Assembly: GCF_900182705.1 (NCBI RefSeq)
Contig: NZ_FXTP01000002.1
Location: 477,181 to 541,180 of the forward strand
Reading direction: 5' to 3'
DNA from: Gracilimonas mengyeensis
Lineage (GTDB): Bacteria > Bacteroidota > Rhodothermia > Balneolales > Balneolaceae
Length of the DNA stretch: 64,000 nt
The notes beneath the pieces were generated by a model. That model did not search any database. It worked only from the letters and a program-made list of their open reading frames with translations, and was not told where the DNA came from. Made by a program: the position numbers and the translations under genes. Below are positions 44,149-54,500 of this stretch, piece after piece; the stretch's first letter is position 1, and each line of letters opens with the position of its first letter.

Positions 44149-47100
44149 ATGCGAGCTAAAGAAGGATTAAGCAGAAATAAAAGATGGCTGGAGGCTCTTG
44201 ACCCGGATTTTGTAGGAGTGGATGAGCATTCCTTTGAGGAGTTGCTGGCTTTCTCTGCCCGCTATGCCGGACTGCTTAATTTTTATGACACAGATAACAA
44301 AGTGCGGGGCAGCTGGATTGATTTGTTCACGGCGGATCTGAGCGTTATTCTTGCCCTCATTATATCCGAGGATATTGAGTCTTTTAAGAGCGACTATCAA
44401 CAAAATGAAGAGCTGATTATACGCACCGGCCGAAAAAATGAAGATAGATTATTTAGCAGTTACAGTGAGATGGTGCAACATTTGGTGGGCATGGCCGCGA
44501 AGTTCGATTTTTGGATTTCGGAGCTGCGGCAATTCACTAAAATGGAAAGTGCGTTTTATGAGGAACTGGAACAGGCGGTAAAGTCGCTGAAGAAAAGCTA
44601 TCGGCAACTGCGGGCGTACAGTTTAGGGGCGGAGGCTAAAGATGGGCTGAACCGATCACTGGAAATCGATTTTGTGAAATACCGGTCAATTGGCAAAGCC
44701 GATGATGTGCAGCCCGATGCCTCTATTTATACCGGCGATACCATCGGGGATAAAATCAAGGAAGCTACCGAACACCTGAAGCCATTGTTTGATGCCTTTT
44801 ATGAAACCCTGGCCTATATAAAAAAAATCGCCCCGAAATACTTAAAAGAGAGTCTGGAGCAGGGTAACCATCATCCCCAAATTGGTTTGTTGATGGCATT
44901 CCTGAAATTATACCGGCACGGGCAGAAGCAAATAAATGGCATCAAAAGCCGACACACGGATTTTTATTACCGCCGGATTTTGCGCCAAAAGCCCAATCCT
45001 CCCACACCTGACAAGGTACAAGTATGCCTGCAGCTGGCCGAGGAAACCGATGCATTTTTATTGAAAAAAGGAACCAAGTTTACAGCCGGAAAAGATGAAT
45101 CGGGGCAGCAACGGATATATTCAGTTCGGAAGGATGTGCCATTGAATAAGGCCGTCATTTGCAAGTTGCGCACGCTTTATGTGAGCCGGAACCGGTACAT
45201 TGAAGTTTCAAGCGATCAGCTGGTGTCGGGAATTTATGAGGCCCGAATCCGGGAAGAAGCCAGCGGGGATGATGCCGGCAGCACCTATGCCTGGCCCACG
45301 CTGGGCGAAGATCAAATTGGGGTGAGTAATGAAGGGCGTACAATGAGCGACTCCGAGATTGGTTTTGCGGTGGCTTCCCCGGCGTTGATTCTAAATGAGG
45401 GTATGCGTGATATCACTTTTACCATCACATTTGAGCCGTCTTCATTCACGCATTTCACCGAGCAGCTCACCAAGATCAGCCAAAACACAGAAACGCATTA
45501 CGATGAGTCTTTCTTCAAGGCATTTCGCCAGGCTTTCCATATTGCTTTGACCACTGAAGAAGGCTGGCTACAGATGCATGCTTATGGGGTGGAACAAGGC
45601 GAGGGATCCTCTTTGGAAATCAATTTTCACTTGTCTGATGAAGACCCGGCATTGTATGCTTTTGATGCGGCCCTTCACGGGAATTGCGGTTTTGATACCA
45701 AACTTCCGGTAGCTCGTTTTCTGCTCAATAAAGACTCCTTCATTTACCCTTACTCGCTGCTGGCGGAAATGAAATTGCAGCAAATTGAAATAACGACGAA
45801 GGTGGATGAGGTGAAGGACCTGGTGGTGTATAACGACCTGGGGCAGGTGAATACCGACAAACCTTTTCAGCCCTTTGGTCCGGCGCCGCAGCTGGGCTCC
45901 GGTTTTATTATTGGCAGCAAGGAAATTTTCAGTAAAGCCGTGGATAGCCTCACGCTAAAGATAGAATGGACCGGGATTCCAAGGGATGAAGGCGGTTTTG
46001 CCGAATACTATCGCGCTTATGAAGGCTATGCCATTGATAACCGTAGCTTTTGTGTGGATTTTTCGTTGCTTAAAAAAGGGAAATGGGTCTATCCGGAAAA
46101 TAGCAATCTGCGGAAACACTATTTGTTTGAGACGGAAGAAGTGTCGACTGACTCCAAGCCGCATCCTTTTGGTAAGCTTAAGAGAAGCACCACTTTTGAG
46201 AATCTGGAACTGGAAGAATTTAAACTTTCTCCTCACATGGAGCAGAAGCCCGATCCCCTGATGCTGAATAAAACCACAAAAAGCGGGTTTATTAAGTTTG
46301 AGCTGACGGGGGCGGACGTGCAGTTTGGGCATAAAAAATATCCGCTGCTGGTCTCGGAAGTGTTTGTAAAAAATGCCCGCATCAAGAAAGAGAAAAATAA
46401 GCTGGAAGTGCCGAATGAGCCGTACACACCGGTCATTCGTTCCGTTACCCTGGGCTATACCGATCAAAAAAGGATTAAGCTGGATGCGCGTACTTCCTCA
46501 AAGAAGAAGGTTGATGGGGGTACCTTGTACCACATGATGCCATTCGGACAAACCCAGAAGGTGTATCCAAGAGATGATTTGGAACCGGTAAGCCTGCTGC
46601 CAGAGCTTTCACAAAAGGGGGCGCTTTATATTGGAATTGATAAGTTACAACCACCTGATACGCTCACCTTATTTTTCAACATCAAGGGGAAAAACCTGGG
46701 GAGTTTTGAAGATACCCGTACAGACCTGGAATGGTATTTTCTGGCGGATGACGAGTGGCTAAAATTCCGTCCCAACCAGGTGCTTTCCGACAGCACCGGC
46801 AACTTGCTGAGATCAGGCATTGTAACACTTGAGATTCCCCATGATATCAACAAAAACAACACGATATTAGAGGACTCTTTGCACTGGATCAAGGTGGCCG
46901 GGACACAGAATATTGAGATGATCGGCGATACGGTAGACGTCTGTGCTCAAGCTGCTACTCTGGTTTGGGATACTGCATCTTCGTCCGGGGCGCATCTGGA
47001 ATCCGGCCTCCCTGCCTATAGTATTGAGGGACCGGAAGCTCAGCAGCCTGCTATTACCGGGGTCACACAACAGGTGAAATCGTTTGGGGGCAGGCCAAGG

Positions 47101-47877
47101 GAAAAAGAAAAAGCATTTTATACCCGGAACGGAGAACGGTTGCGTCATAAAAACCGTGCGGTTAACAGCAGAGATTATGAGCAGCTCATCCTGGAAAAGT
47201 TTCCGGAGATCTACAAAGTGAATTGCCTTTCAAGCAGCACCAGCACATTAATTAAACCAGGCAGGATTCTTATAGCCGTCATCCCGGTGCTAACGGACTC
47301 TGAAAATGTAGACCTGTTACCGATGGCTAATGTTGGGCTCCTCAGAGAAATCAGGGCTTATGTGCAGAGACTGGCTACGCCTTTTGCACAAGTGGAAGTC
47401 AGGAATCCAAATTATGAGCGGATTAAGGTGGTTTGCGCGGTTCGCTTTGAGGAAGGAAGGAACAACGGGCAGAGTTTGAAACGGTTGAATGAAGATCTGA
47501 AAGCTTTTTTGTCGCCTTGGCTGTATGAAACGGAACGTGAAATACGCTTTGGCGGAGAAGTGAATCTCTCGAATGTTTCCGGGTTCATACAGTCCCGCCC
47601 GTACGTGCATTTTGTTACGAAACTCTCGCTATTAAAGGTGAGCGATCACGAAGATGGAACCTACGCGCTTAGCGATACCGCACGCCTTGAACAGAACAGA
47701 ACCTCCCGGATTTACACTTCTGAAATGGAGGAAACGGTAGAGGCATCGCAGGCGTGGTCTATATTGGTATCAGCCCGTAATCACCACATTGAAATGCTTA
47801 CCGAAGAAGAAGTAGTAATGGCTGAGCAAACAGGAATTGATGACCTGGAGCTGGGCAACAGTTTCATAATTGATTAA
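44149..47877 (+). CDS. eCIS baseplate J/gp6-like protein (Pvc11)
   Basis: A 1242-residue protein. The N-terminal 300 residues are helical (SYSEMVQHLVGMAAKFDFWI). A long central part is beta-rich, and the C-terminal region is the gp6/J type (RHKNRAVNSRDYEQLILEKF, PEIYKVNCL, LLREIRAYVQRLATPFAQVE). It forms the wedge ring of the baseplate with Pvc12. Length agrees with the large Pvc11/Afp11 proteins of Bacteroidota systems. Confidence 0.9.
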   Translation: MRAKEGLSRNKRWLEALDPDFVGVDEHSFEELLAFSARYAGLLNFYDTDNKVRGSWIDLFTADLSVILALIISEDIESFKSDYQQNEELIIRTGRKNEDRLFSSYSEMVQHLVGMAAKFDFWISELRQFTKMESAFYEELEQAVKSLKKSYRQLRAYSLGAEAKDGLNRSLEIDFVKYRSIGKADDVQPDASIYTGDTIGDKIKEATEHLKPLFDAFYETLAYIKKIAPKYLKESLEQGNHHPQIGLLMAFLKLYRHGQKQINGIKSRHTDFYYRRILRQKPNPPTPDKVQVCLQLAEETDAFLLKKGTKFTAGKDESGQQRIYSVRKDVPLNKAVICKLRTLYVSRNRYIEVSSDQLVSGIYEARIREEASGDDAGSTYAWPTLGEDQIGVSNEGRTMSDSEIGFAVASPALILNEGMRDITFTITFEPSSFTHFTEQLTKISQNTETHYDESFFKAFRQAFHIALTTEEGWLQMHAYGVEQGEGSSLEINFHLSDEDPALYAFDAALHGNCGFDTKLPVARFLLNKDSFIYPYSLLAEMKLQQIEITTKVDEVKDLVVYNDLGQVNTDKPFQPFGPAPQLGSGFIIGSKEIFSKAVDSLTLKIEWTGIPRDEGGFAEYYRAYEGYAIDNRSFCVDFSLLKKGKWVYPENSNLRKHYLFETEEVSTDSKPHPFGKLKRSTTFENLELEEFKLSPHMEQKPDPLMLNKTTKSGFIKFELTGADVQFGHKKYPLLVSEVFVKNARIKKEKNKLEVPNEPYTPVIRSVTLGYTDQKRIKLDARTSSKKKVDGGTLYHMMPFGQTQKVYPRDDLEPVSLLPELSQKGALYIGIDKLQPPDTLTLFFNIKGKNLGSFEDTRTDLEWYFLADDEWLKFRPNQVLSDSTGNLLRSGIVTLEIPHDINKNNTILEDSLHWIKVAGTQNIEMIGDTVDVCAQAATLVWDTASSSGAHLESGLPAYSIEGPEAQQPAITGVTQQVKSFGGRPREKEKAFYTRNGERLRHKNRAVNSRDYEQLILEKFPEIYKVNCLSSSTSTLIKPGRILIAVIPVLTDSENVDLLPMANVGLLREIRAYVQRLATPFAQVEVRNPNYERIKVVCAVRFEEGRNNGQSLKRLNEDLKAFLSPWLYETEREIRFGGEVNLSNVSGFIQSRPYVHFVTKLSLLKVSDHEDGTYALSDTARLEQNRTSRIYTSEMEETVEASQAWSILVSARNHHIEMLTEEEVVMAEQTGIDDLELGNSFIID

Positions 47878-47881
47878 GGAT

Positions 47882-48688
47882 ATGGCTTTAAGAAACAGGA
47901 AAACGCTCAAGAATTATTTTCAGAAGGGAGAACTGCCCCGGCAGGGACACTTTGAAGATTTTATCGATTCCGTAGTCAATATAGTGGATGATGGAATTTC
48001 TGTATCGCTTAAAGACGGGCTAAAAATTACCCCGCTGGGAGAAATGGGCAAGCTGATTAGTTTCTATCGTGAGGTGCAGGATGATACCCCCCAGTGGAGC
48101 ATTGTGCTTGATAAAAAGAACAACATCCTGAGCGTGCATAATTACGATAAGGAAGAAGTGATGTCGTTTAGTCCGGATGGTAAAGTGGGTATAGGAAAAG
48201 AAGTCCCGGAAGAAACGCTGGATGTAAACGGTACGGTGGCCATGAAGGGGCGTAAAGGAAGCTATACCGATGGTAAGCAGGAAGAATCCGTAAAACAAAA
48301 AGTGCCGGCCGATGGCAAGTGGCACAACATATTAACGGGCTTGGATGGTTGCCATGCGTACGAGATTATGGCAGGCGTGGGGAAGAAAAAATCAGGACAG
48401 TATGCCCTTTTGCATGCCATCGCACTCAGTACCTTTGGGGGATGGCGGACGGGGAAAATCCGCAAGACTCAGGCACATTATCGCTGGTTCTGGCATAAAA
48501 TTATGCTGCGCTGGAAGGGCAGTACCTACAATTACTCGCTGCAAATGCGCACCATGATTGACTATGGGGAGAATGAATCTATTTCATACCATATCACACG
48601 GCTTTGGTTTGACGACTACATGAAAAACAGCCAGCAACTGGATGAAGGCAAGCAAGAAGATCAACCCAAACTTCCTGAAAATGCCTGA
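47882..48688 (+). CDS. Fibre-like eCIS protein with GIG/LDVNG repeat motif
   Basis: A 268-residue protein. The N-terminus (RNRKTLKNYFQKGELPRQGH) is a short helical attachment region. Residues 100-120 (SPDGKVGIGKEVPEETLDVN) carry the GxVGIGxxxPxxxLDVNG unit that marks trimeric phage tail fibres. A C-terminal beta domain (VPADGKWHNILTGLDGCHAY ... YHITRLWFDDY) may be the receptor-binding or baseplate-cage part. The start after the Pvc11 stop (ATG at 47882) avoids an in-frame TTG. It takes the place where other loci have the Pvc13 fibre, though it sits before Pvc12. Confidence 0.65.
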   Translation: MALRNRKTLKNYFQKGELPRQGHFEDFIDSVVNIVDDGISVSLKDGLKITPLGEMGKLISFYREVQDDTPQWSIVLDKKNNILSVHNYDKEEVMSFSPDGKVGIGKEVPEETLDVNGTVAMKGRKGSYTDGKQEESVKQKVPADGKWHNILTGLDGCHAYEIMAGVGKKKSGQYALLHAIALSTFGGWRTGKIRKTQAHYRWFWHKIMLRWKGSTYNYSLQMRTMIDYGENESISYHITRLWFDDYMKNSQQLDEGKQEDQPKLPENA

Positions 48689-51296
48689 GCCGATGATACA
48701 TATTGACCCCGATAAAAAACCGGATCACCAGCTGGACTTTAAAAAGCTGCGCGAAGAAGGCATTCATTATATCGAGCAGTTCAGCGGAGATATCTGGACG
48801 GATTATAACAGCCACGATCCGGGCATTACCATCCTGGAGCAATTGGTATTTGCCCTTACCGAGCTGGTGTATCGTACCGGCTTTGACTTGCCGGATTTGC
48901 TTACCGATCCTAAAACAGGGAAAATAGATACGGAAAAGCAGGTGTTGCTAAGTGCGGATGAAATCATGTCCTGTGCCCCTTTGACCTTGAAAGATTACAG
49001 CCGTCTGGTGTACGATAATATCCACGGGCTGGCCAATGCCTGGTTTTCGCCGATCCCCAGAGAGAAGTACGGGATAAACGGACTGTACAAAACCTCGGTG
49101 TTTGTTTACGATATAGCGAAATATCAGGGAGAGGAAGCCAGGGAAACGATAAAGGCAAATTTGAGGGAGCTGTTGAATGCCAACCGAAACCTCTGTGAGG
49201 ATTTCCAGGAAATAGAACTGCTGGAATACCGCGACTTTTTTGTGGATGCCGATATTGAAATTTCCTCAGAGCAAACGCCGGAAGACATATTGGCTGAAAT
49301 CTTTTTCAAGATCAGCAATTTTGTGGCGCCTGAAGTGCAGCTGTATTCCTTTCAGGAGATGATGGATGAGGGGATGCCGCTGGAAGAACTGCTAAACGGT
49401 CCACCCCAAAAACACGGCTTCATTAAGGACAGGGATCTGGAACCTCGCCCTCTGAAAATCTACAGCACCCAAATTATTGATATCATCAATAAAATTAGCG
49501 GGGTGAAAAGTATCAAGAATCTCCGCCTGAGTTTGAACGGGGCACAGTTTACCAATCAAATTATTATTGAGGAAAACCAGATTCTGCGGTATCAGCATAA
49601 TGTTTCTGAGAAGATTAGGGAGCAGCAATTCCGGTTTGTTAAGCAAAGCAGTGCACGCAAGCTGGAACTGAATCCCCGTATCACCAAAATGAAACTGGAT
49701 GATTTGAAAGCGGCAAAACGCCGGGGGTATGCCCTGGATGAGCAATTCCGGAATCAGTTAGATGTACCCAGAGGCAACAAGCTGAAGCTGGACGATTATT
49801 ATTCCGTGCAAAACCAGTTTCCCCATATCTACGGCATCAATCAGTATGGAGTGCCGGAATCGGAAACCCCGCAACGGAAAGCGCAAGCCAAGCAACTGAA
49901 GGCATACCTGATGGTTTTTGAGCAGATTCTGGCTAACTATGCGGCCCAGCTGTCCCACCTAAAAGACCTGTTTTCTATAGAAGAGAATTTAGAGGATACG
50001 TATTTCCTGAAGGCATTGACAAAGGATATTATTCCTCATTTGAAGGGGTTGTATGCCGGGGATGAAGAAGGTGAAGCTAAGGTGCCGGAGGATGAAATTA
50101 AGGCTCTGATGGATCGCTTCGATGATGTTTCAGACCGGAGAAACCGGTTCCTGGATTATTTGCTGAGCCTGTTTGGAGAACGCTTTACGCAGTATTCCCT
50201 TTCTCGCTTCAACTATTACTACACGGAGGAAGAAAATCAGCAGGCTATTTTGCATAACAAACTGCATTTGCTGCGGGAGATTTCTTCCATCAACCGGTTG
50301 CGGGGAACGGGCTATAATTACACCAAACCGTATGCGGTGGATGAGAATATCTCCGGGGTGGAACATAAGGTGAAGCTGCTGCTGGAGATTGCATCGGGAT
50401 TGCATGCGTACGATGGCTGTTCCATTCAGCATGTGTTTGATGAGTACGGCTTAAAACTGGTGAGCGAATCCCGCGGCTTACAACACGATTGCTATGAATT
50501 TGACACCGAAGGCCGGGTGGTGACAAAGCCAGTGAGTGATGCAGCCGCCGATTTTTATTTTGAGGGAGTACAACTGGATGAAGGCACCGAATTAAGTACA
50601 TCTGAAACGGACGCCTTGTTTAGCGACAGCATTTTTGTGCAGCATGGGGTGATAGATGAGGAGATGCTGAGGGCGGGCATCACCACAACCAATTACAAGA
50701 TTGGGAAACTGTCTGAGCGGGATGCATATCAGGTAGTGTTGAAAACCGGTGAGCCCGGTAACTATCGATGGAAGCGGGTAGGAAGTTATGAAAGCTACGA
50801 ACAGGCGCGGCAAGCTGTAAGCGCACTGGTTGATACGCTCAGGAAGCTGAACGTTACAAGCGAGGACTTCCACCTTGTAGAACACATTTTGCTACGGGCC
50901 AGACAGGAAGAAGACTTTAGCCGCTGGCCGGAATCGGAAAGAATGATGCACCGGCTTGATGAACCTCAAAAACCAAAACAGGAGGAGCAGGAAGACTTCT
51001 ATTCCTTCCGGCTGAGTGTAGTGCTTCCCGACTGGACCGCCCGTTTTAATGATTCCCGTTTTCAGGCGCTTGTGGAAGAAACCTTTCAGTTGAACGTGCC
51101 GGCGCATATCGCAGTGGACTTTTTGTGGTTGGGACCGGAAGAGATGTGCGATTTTGAAAGTAGCTACTGCGAATGGATGACTTTGAATGCAAACGATGAC
51201 AGCTCCCAGGCTGATATCAACCGGATGGCTCGCAGGGTAGAGCGCTTCCTCAAAAACCATCACCCTAACTATAAAAACGATGAACAGGATGGATAG
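48681..51296 (+). CDS. eCIS baseplate protein (Pvc12, gp7-like)
   Basis: An 871-residue protein with an N-terminal baseplate domain typical of Pvc12/Afp12 (IHYIEQFSGDIWTDYNSHDP, GITILEQLVFALTELVYRTG) and a beta-rich C-terminus (VEHILLRAR; FLWLGPEEMCDFESSY). I use the ATG at 48681, inside the previous stop region, because it directly precedes the conserved start. Together with Pvc11 it makes the six wedges of the baseplate. Confidence 0.9.
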   Translation: MPEPMIHIDPDKKPDHQLDFKKLREEGIHYIEQFSGDIWTDYNSHDPGITILEQLVFALTELVYRTGFDLPDLLTDPKTGKIDTEKQVLLSADEIMSCAPLTLKDYSRLVYDNIHGLANAWFSPIPREKYGINGLYKTSVFVYDIAKYQGEEARETIKANLRELLNANRNLCEDFQEIELLEYRDFFVDADIEISSEQTPEDILAEIFFKISNFVAPEVQLYSFQEMMDEGMPLEELLNGPPQKHGFIKDRDLEPRPLKIYSTQIIDIINKISGVKSIKNLRLSLNGAQFTNQIIIEENQILRYQHNVSEKIREQQFRFVKQSSARKLELNPRITKMKLDDLKAAKRRGYALDEQFRNQLDVPRGNKLKLDDYYSVQNQFPHIYGINQYGVPESETPQRKAQAKQLKAYLMVFEQILANYAAQLSHLKDLFSIEENLEDTYFLKALTKDIIPHLKGLYAGDEEGEAKVPEDEIKALMDRFDDVSDRRNRFLDYLLSLFGERFTQYSLSRFNYYYTEEENQQAILHNKLHLLREISSINRLRGTGYNYTKPYAVDENISGVEHKVKLLLEIASGLHAYDGCSIQHVFDEYGLKLVSESRGLQHDCYEFDTEGRVVTKPVSDAAADFYFEGVQLDEGTELSTSETDALFSDSIFVQHGVIDEEMLRAGITTTNYKIGKLSERDAYQVVLKTGEPGNYRWKRVGSYESYEQARQAVSALVDTLRKLNVTSEDFHLVEHILLRARQEEDFSRWPESERMMHRLDEPQKPKQEEQEDFYSFRLSVVLPDWTARFNDSRFQALVEETFQLNVPAHIAVDFLWLGPEEMCDFESSYCEWMTLNANDDSSQADINRMARRVERFLKNHHPNYKNDEQDG

Positions 51297-51534
51297 AGTG
51301 TTTACCAAGACCGGCCAACCAGCGGCCAGGGCTTCAGCTGGTGATGTGGTCCAGCGAGCAACCGAAAAAAGGAACACCAAATCGTTAAACCCGCCTAAAT
51401 ATCCTGCTTCTAAAAAAATGGTGCAGCGCCACTGCGATACCAAGGGAATTGGCGAAGAAGGGATGGATAAGGTATTTGGCGAATCCCAAAGCAAACGCGC
51501 AGAATCGGAAAGGCCCGGAAGTCTGAGACGATAG
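51280..51534 (+). CDS. Small basic eCIS-linked protein with VQR motif
   Basis: An 84-residue, strongly charged and probably unfolded protein that overlaps the end of the Pvc12 gene by 17 bp. It contains VVQRATEKR and KMVQRHCDTKG; a VQR tripeptide in a flexible head is a recurring feature of DUF4157-type proteins linked to eCIS cargo. There is no DUF4157 zinc motif here. It might be a cargo, a cargo adaptor or a lumen plug. Size, composition and position between Pvc12 and Pvc14 are what can be seen; the role is open. Confidence 0.6.
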   Translation: MNRMDRVFTKTGQPAARASAGDVVQRATEKRNTKSLNPPKYPASKKMVQRHCDTKGIGEEGMDKVFGESQSKRAESERPGSLRR

Positions 51535-51557
51535 TATTTAGATAAGAATAGAATCAC

Positions 51558-54500
51558 GTGAATCTGAACGAGCATAAAATACAGGAAAACCGGTTTGAGA
51601 TCTCTTTTGTGGGTGAGGAATCGGCTTCGCGGAGCTTTCAGTCGCGTTTTAGTGTGATTCTTAAATCGCGCCTGGCTCCGATGATGGATCGCGTAATGGA
51701 CGAATTTCACGGGGAAGGACAGTTTACGAAAATCAACCGGTTACAGCTGGATCTGGGTACGGTAAGCCTGCGTACTTTTGAGCATGATATCGAACAAAAG
51801 CTGAAGGAAGAACTCAGGAAGCAGTTAAAGAAAGCTCATGCTGATGCCGGAATTCAGCAGCAAAATAGTGCCAAAACGGCCCAGGGACGTTCGGAGGCGC
51901 AGCATAAACTGGAGCTGCTTAACTACTACCTGATGTCAGGCCGGTTGCCCTGGTGGGGACAGTCTCAGCAAAAAATAACCATGGAGGATCTTTTCCTGCA
52001 GATGCTTTCATCCAATAAAACGGCTCTGCTGAAGTGGCTGCGTAAAAAAGGACATGTTTCTCATCTGCGCTCCCGGTTGGTAAAGCAGTTTAACGAAGCC
52101 ACCTTACTGAAATTAGTGGGCAGCCTGGTACCTGCAGAACGGGAATTCATCAAGGATTACGTGCGGGACATCCGAAGGGCGCATAAAAAGAAAGTTATCA
52201 CTAAAACAAGTGAAGAGCAGCTGAACGAAGCCCTTTGGGATGTGATCCTGAGCTATTTACTGCAAGACCGTGGCACCCGTTTCAACCGGAAAGCCTTCTT
52301 AAAATGGAATCTTTCAAAGCTTGCCGGGAAATATAGAATAGAGTATGAGGAGCTGGTTAAACGTCTGCAGCATAGCCTGGATCAGATTGAGGTAAATCAA
52401 AAGTATCATAGTGAGCTAAAGGATCTGATCAAGGAGATTTCTTATGAAAGCCGTGATCTTGGTAAAGAAGAGAGTCATTCAGTGCAGAAAAGAAGTGAAG
52501 CTTTAATTCACTTCATTGCTTTTATGGAAGGACGTAGAATGGAAATGAATGAAAAGCACGCGTCCATAAGTCAGCTTTGGGCTGTTTTACTGAAACAGGA
52601 AAAGTTGGCATTGGTAGAAGCGGTGCTTTTATATGCCAAATCAGCTTCTGTAAGAAAAAGATTGGTTAAAGGCTTATCGGAGAAAGCATTATCGGAATTG
52701 GTAGAGGCACTGGAACCTTCCCATGCGGGCTTCATTCTTTCATTTTTGGAGCATGCGGAAAGCATCCGCGAGCAACAGCACATCCAGACCAAAAGCCGTG
52801 ATGATTTTCGGCAGTCTGTCTGGGAATTTGTGGTGCAGTTTTTGGTGGAAGAAAAAGGCACCCGCTTCAATCAAAAGGAATTTGTGCGTTCTAACCTGAA
52901 GCACCTGGCGATAAAATACCGGGTGAGTTTTGAGGAAGTGCTGAGCTATTTCATGGAAATCGTTGAGCAGGCAAAAACAAAAACGAAACCTTCGGCTAGT
53001 CTGCCTGAACTGGTGATCGCACTGTTTGAGGAAAACCGGGAAACCTCTGCGAAAAAAAAGGCAGTGTCTTACACGGATTCTGTAGTTATTGCACAATGGG
53101 ACCGGTTTGAAGTGCTGAAAATCTATTTGCAAAGTGGCTTTACGGAAATGAAAAAAAGCCGCCGGTTTGAGGTGTATAAGGAGTTGTTCAACCAGCCGGA
53201 GATGCAGCTACAAGAGTTTTTAAAAGCTTCATTGTCTTCGCCTGAGGCGATGCAGCGTTTGGTGTCCGATTGGAATACGGAAGAATTCAGACGCTTTTTG
53301 AAAGAATCCTTGTTACCGGCCGATTATAAGCTTGTTTGGAGTTTTTGGAATGTGTTGAGAGAAGAAATGAAGTTTGCTCAAACCTTGAATATCGCAGAAC
53401 GCAGGATCTTCTTTGGTTCGGTTATTGATATGCTGGTGTCTGCCCGAAAGCCTTCTGCCCTGGAGATCATGCAAGCTATGGCGGGTATCGCTGTAACTCA
53501 TTTTTCGGTGGAGAAGAAGGTGATTATACGCGTTGCCGAAAGAACATCGGGGCTAAAGTCAGATGAAATTATGGAGCAGCATTTGCCGGAAAGGACTGCA
53601 GAGCTCATTGCTTTATTGGCCGCGCAGCCTGCGGGTGGAGCAGAAGTGGTGAAAAAGCTGGACAAGCAGTCTGCGATAGAACTATTGCAGTTTTTGGCAT
53701 TTCGTCTGGAACTGCAATCCAAAGTGTATGTGCATGGACGCAGCTTGAGGTGGGAAAAAGTGATGTTTTGGGTTTTTAAGCATCAGCCCAAAGCGAGTGA
53801 GCAGTTTTTTAAAAAACCGATACGGGTTTCCGGATTAATAGAGCGCAGACGGTTAACGGCTTTTTATCGAAAGTCGTTGGAGGTGGCTGAGAAAAAATCC
53901 GGGCAAATACCGGCAGTTTCACGCTTGAAGGAACTACTCGGCAGTCGTGTGGAAGAAAACCGCCAAAAGGCTAAGAGGACTGAACTAAAAGGTTCGGTGG
54001 TAGAAATATCTCCGCAGGTATTATTCAAGTTTTTAGAAGGAGATAAAGCAACAGAACTTTCAGAAACAGAATTGTTGACACTGCTGGAATCGCTAAACCG
54101 GTCACACTACAAGGCTATTCGGCAGTATTTATTGCAACAGGTTCAGAACACGGACAGAATACAAAGCTGGATGGAGCGGTTTTCGGACCGGGTGTTATTG
54201 CGCCTGGTGCATGTGATAAGTGGCACGGCTTTGGCACAGAAAATGCGCTTCACACAAGAGGTATTGCAAAGCTGGCGAAATACCGGTGGGAAGTCAGCTA
54301 CTGTCACAACGAAAGAAATCAGGGTATTGCAATGGCGTATCATGTTGGGTTTTAGCGAGCCGATACATTCGGCTGGAAGCCAGTGGAAGGCCGCTTTTGT
54401 ACGCCATGTGCTGACCACGATTTATGAAGGCGAAAAGCTTATCACCCCGAAAAAAATAAATAGGCGACAGCAATTGATGCTGGCTTTGCTACGCACTAAA

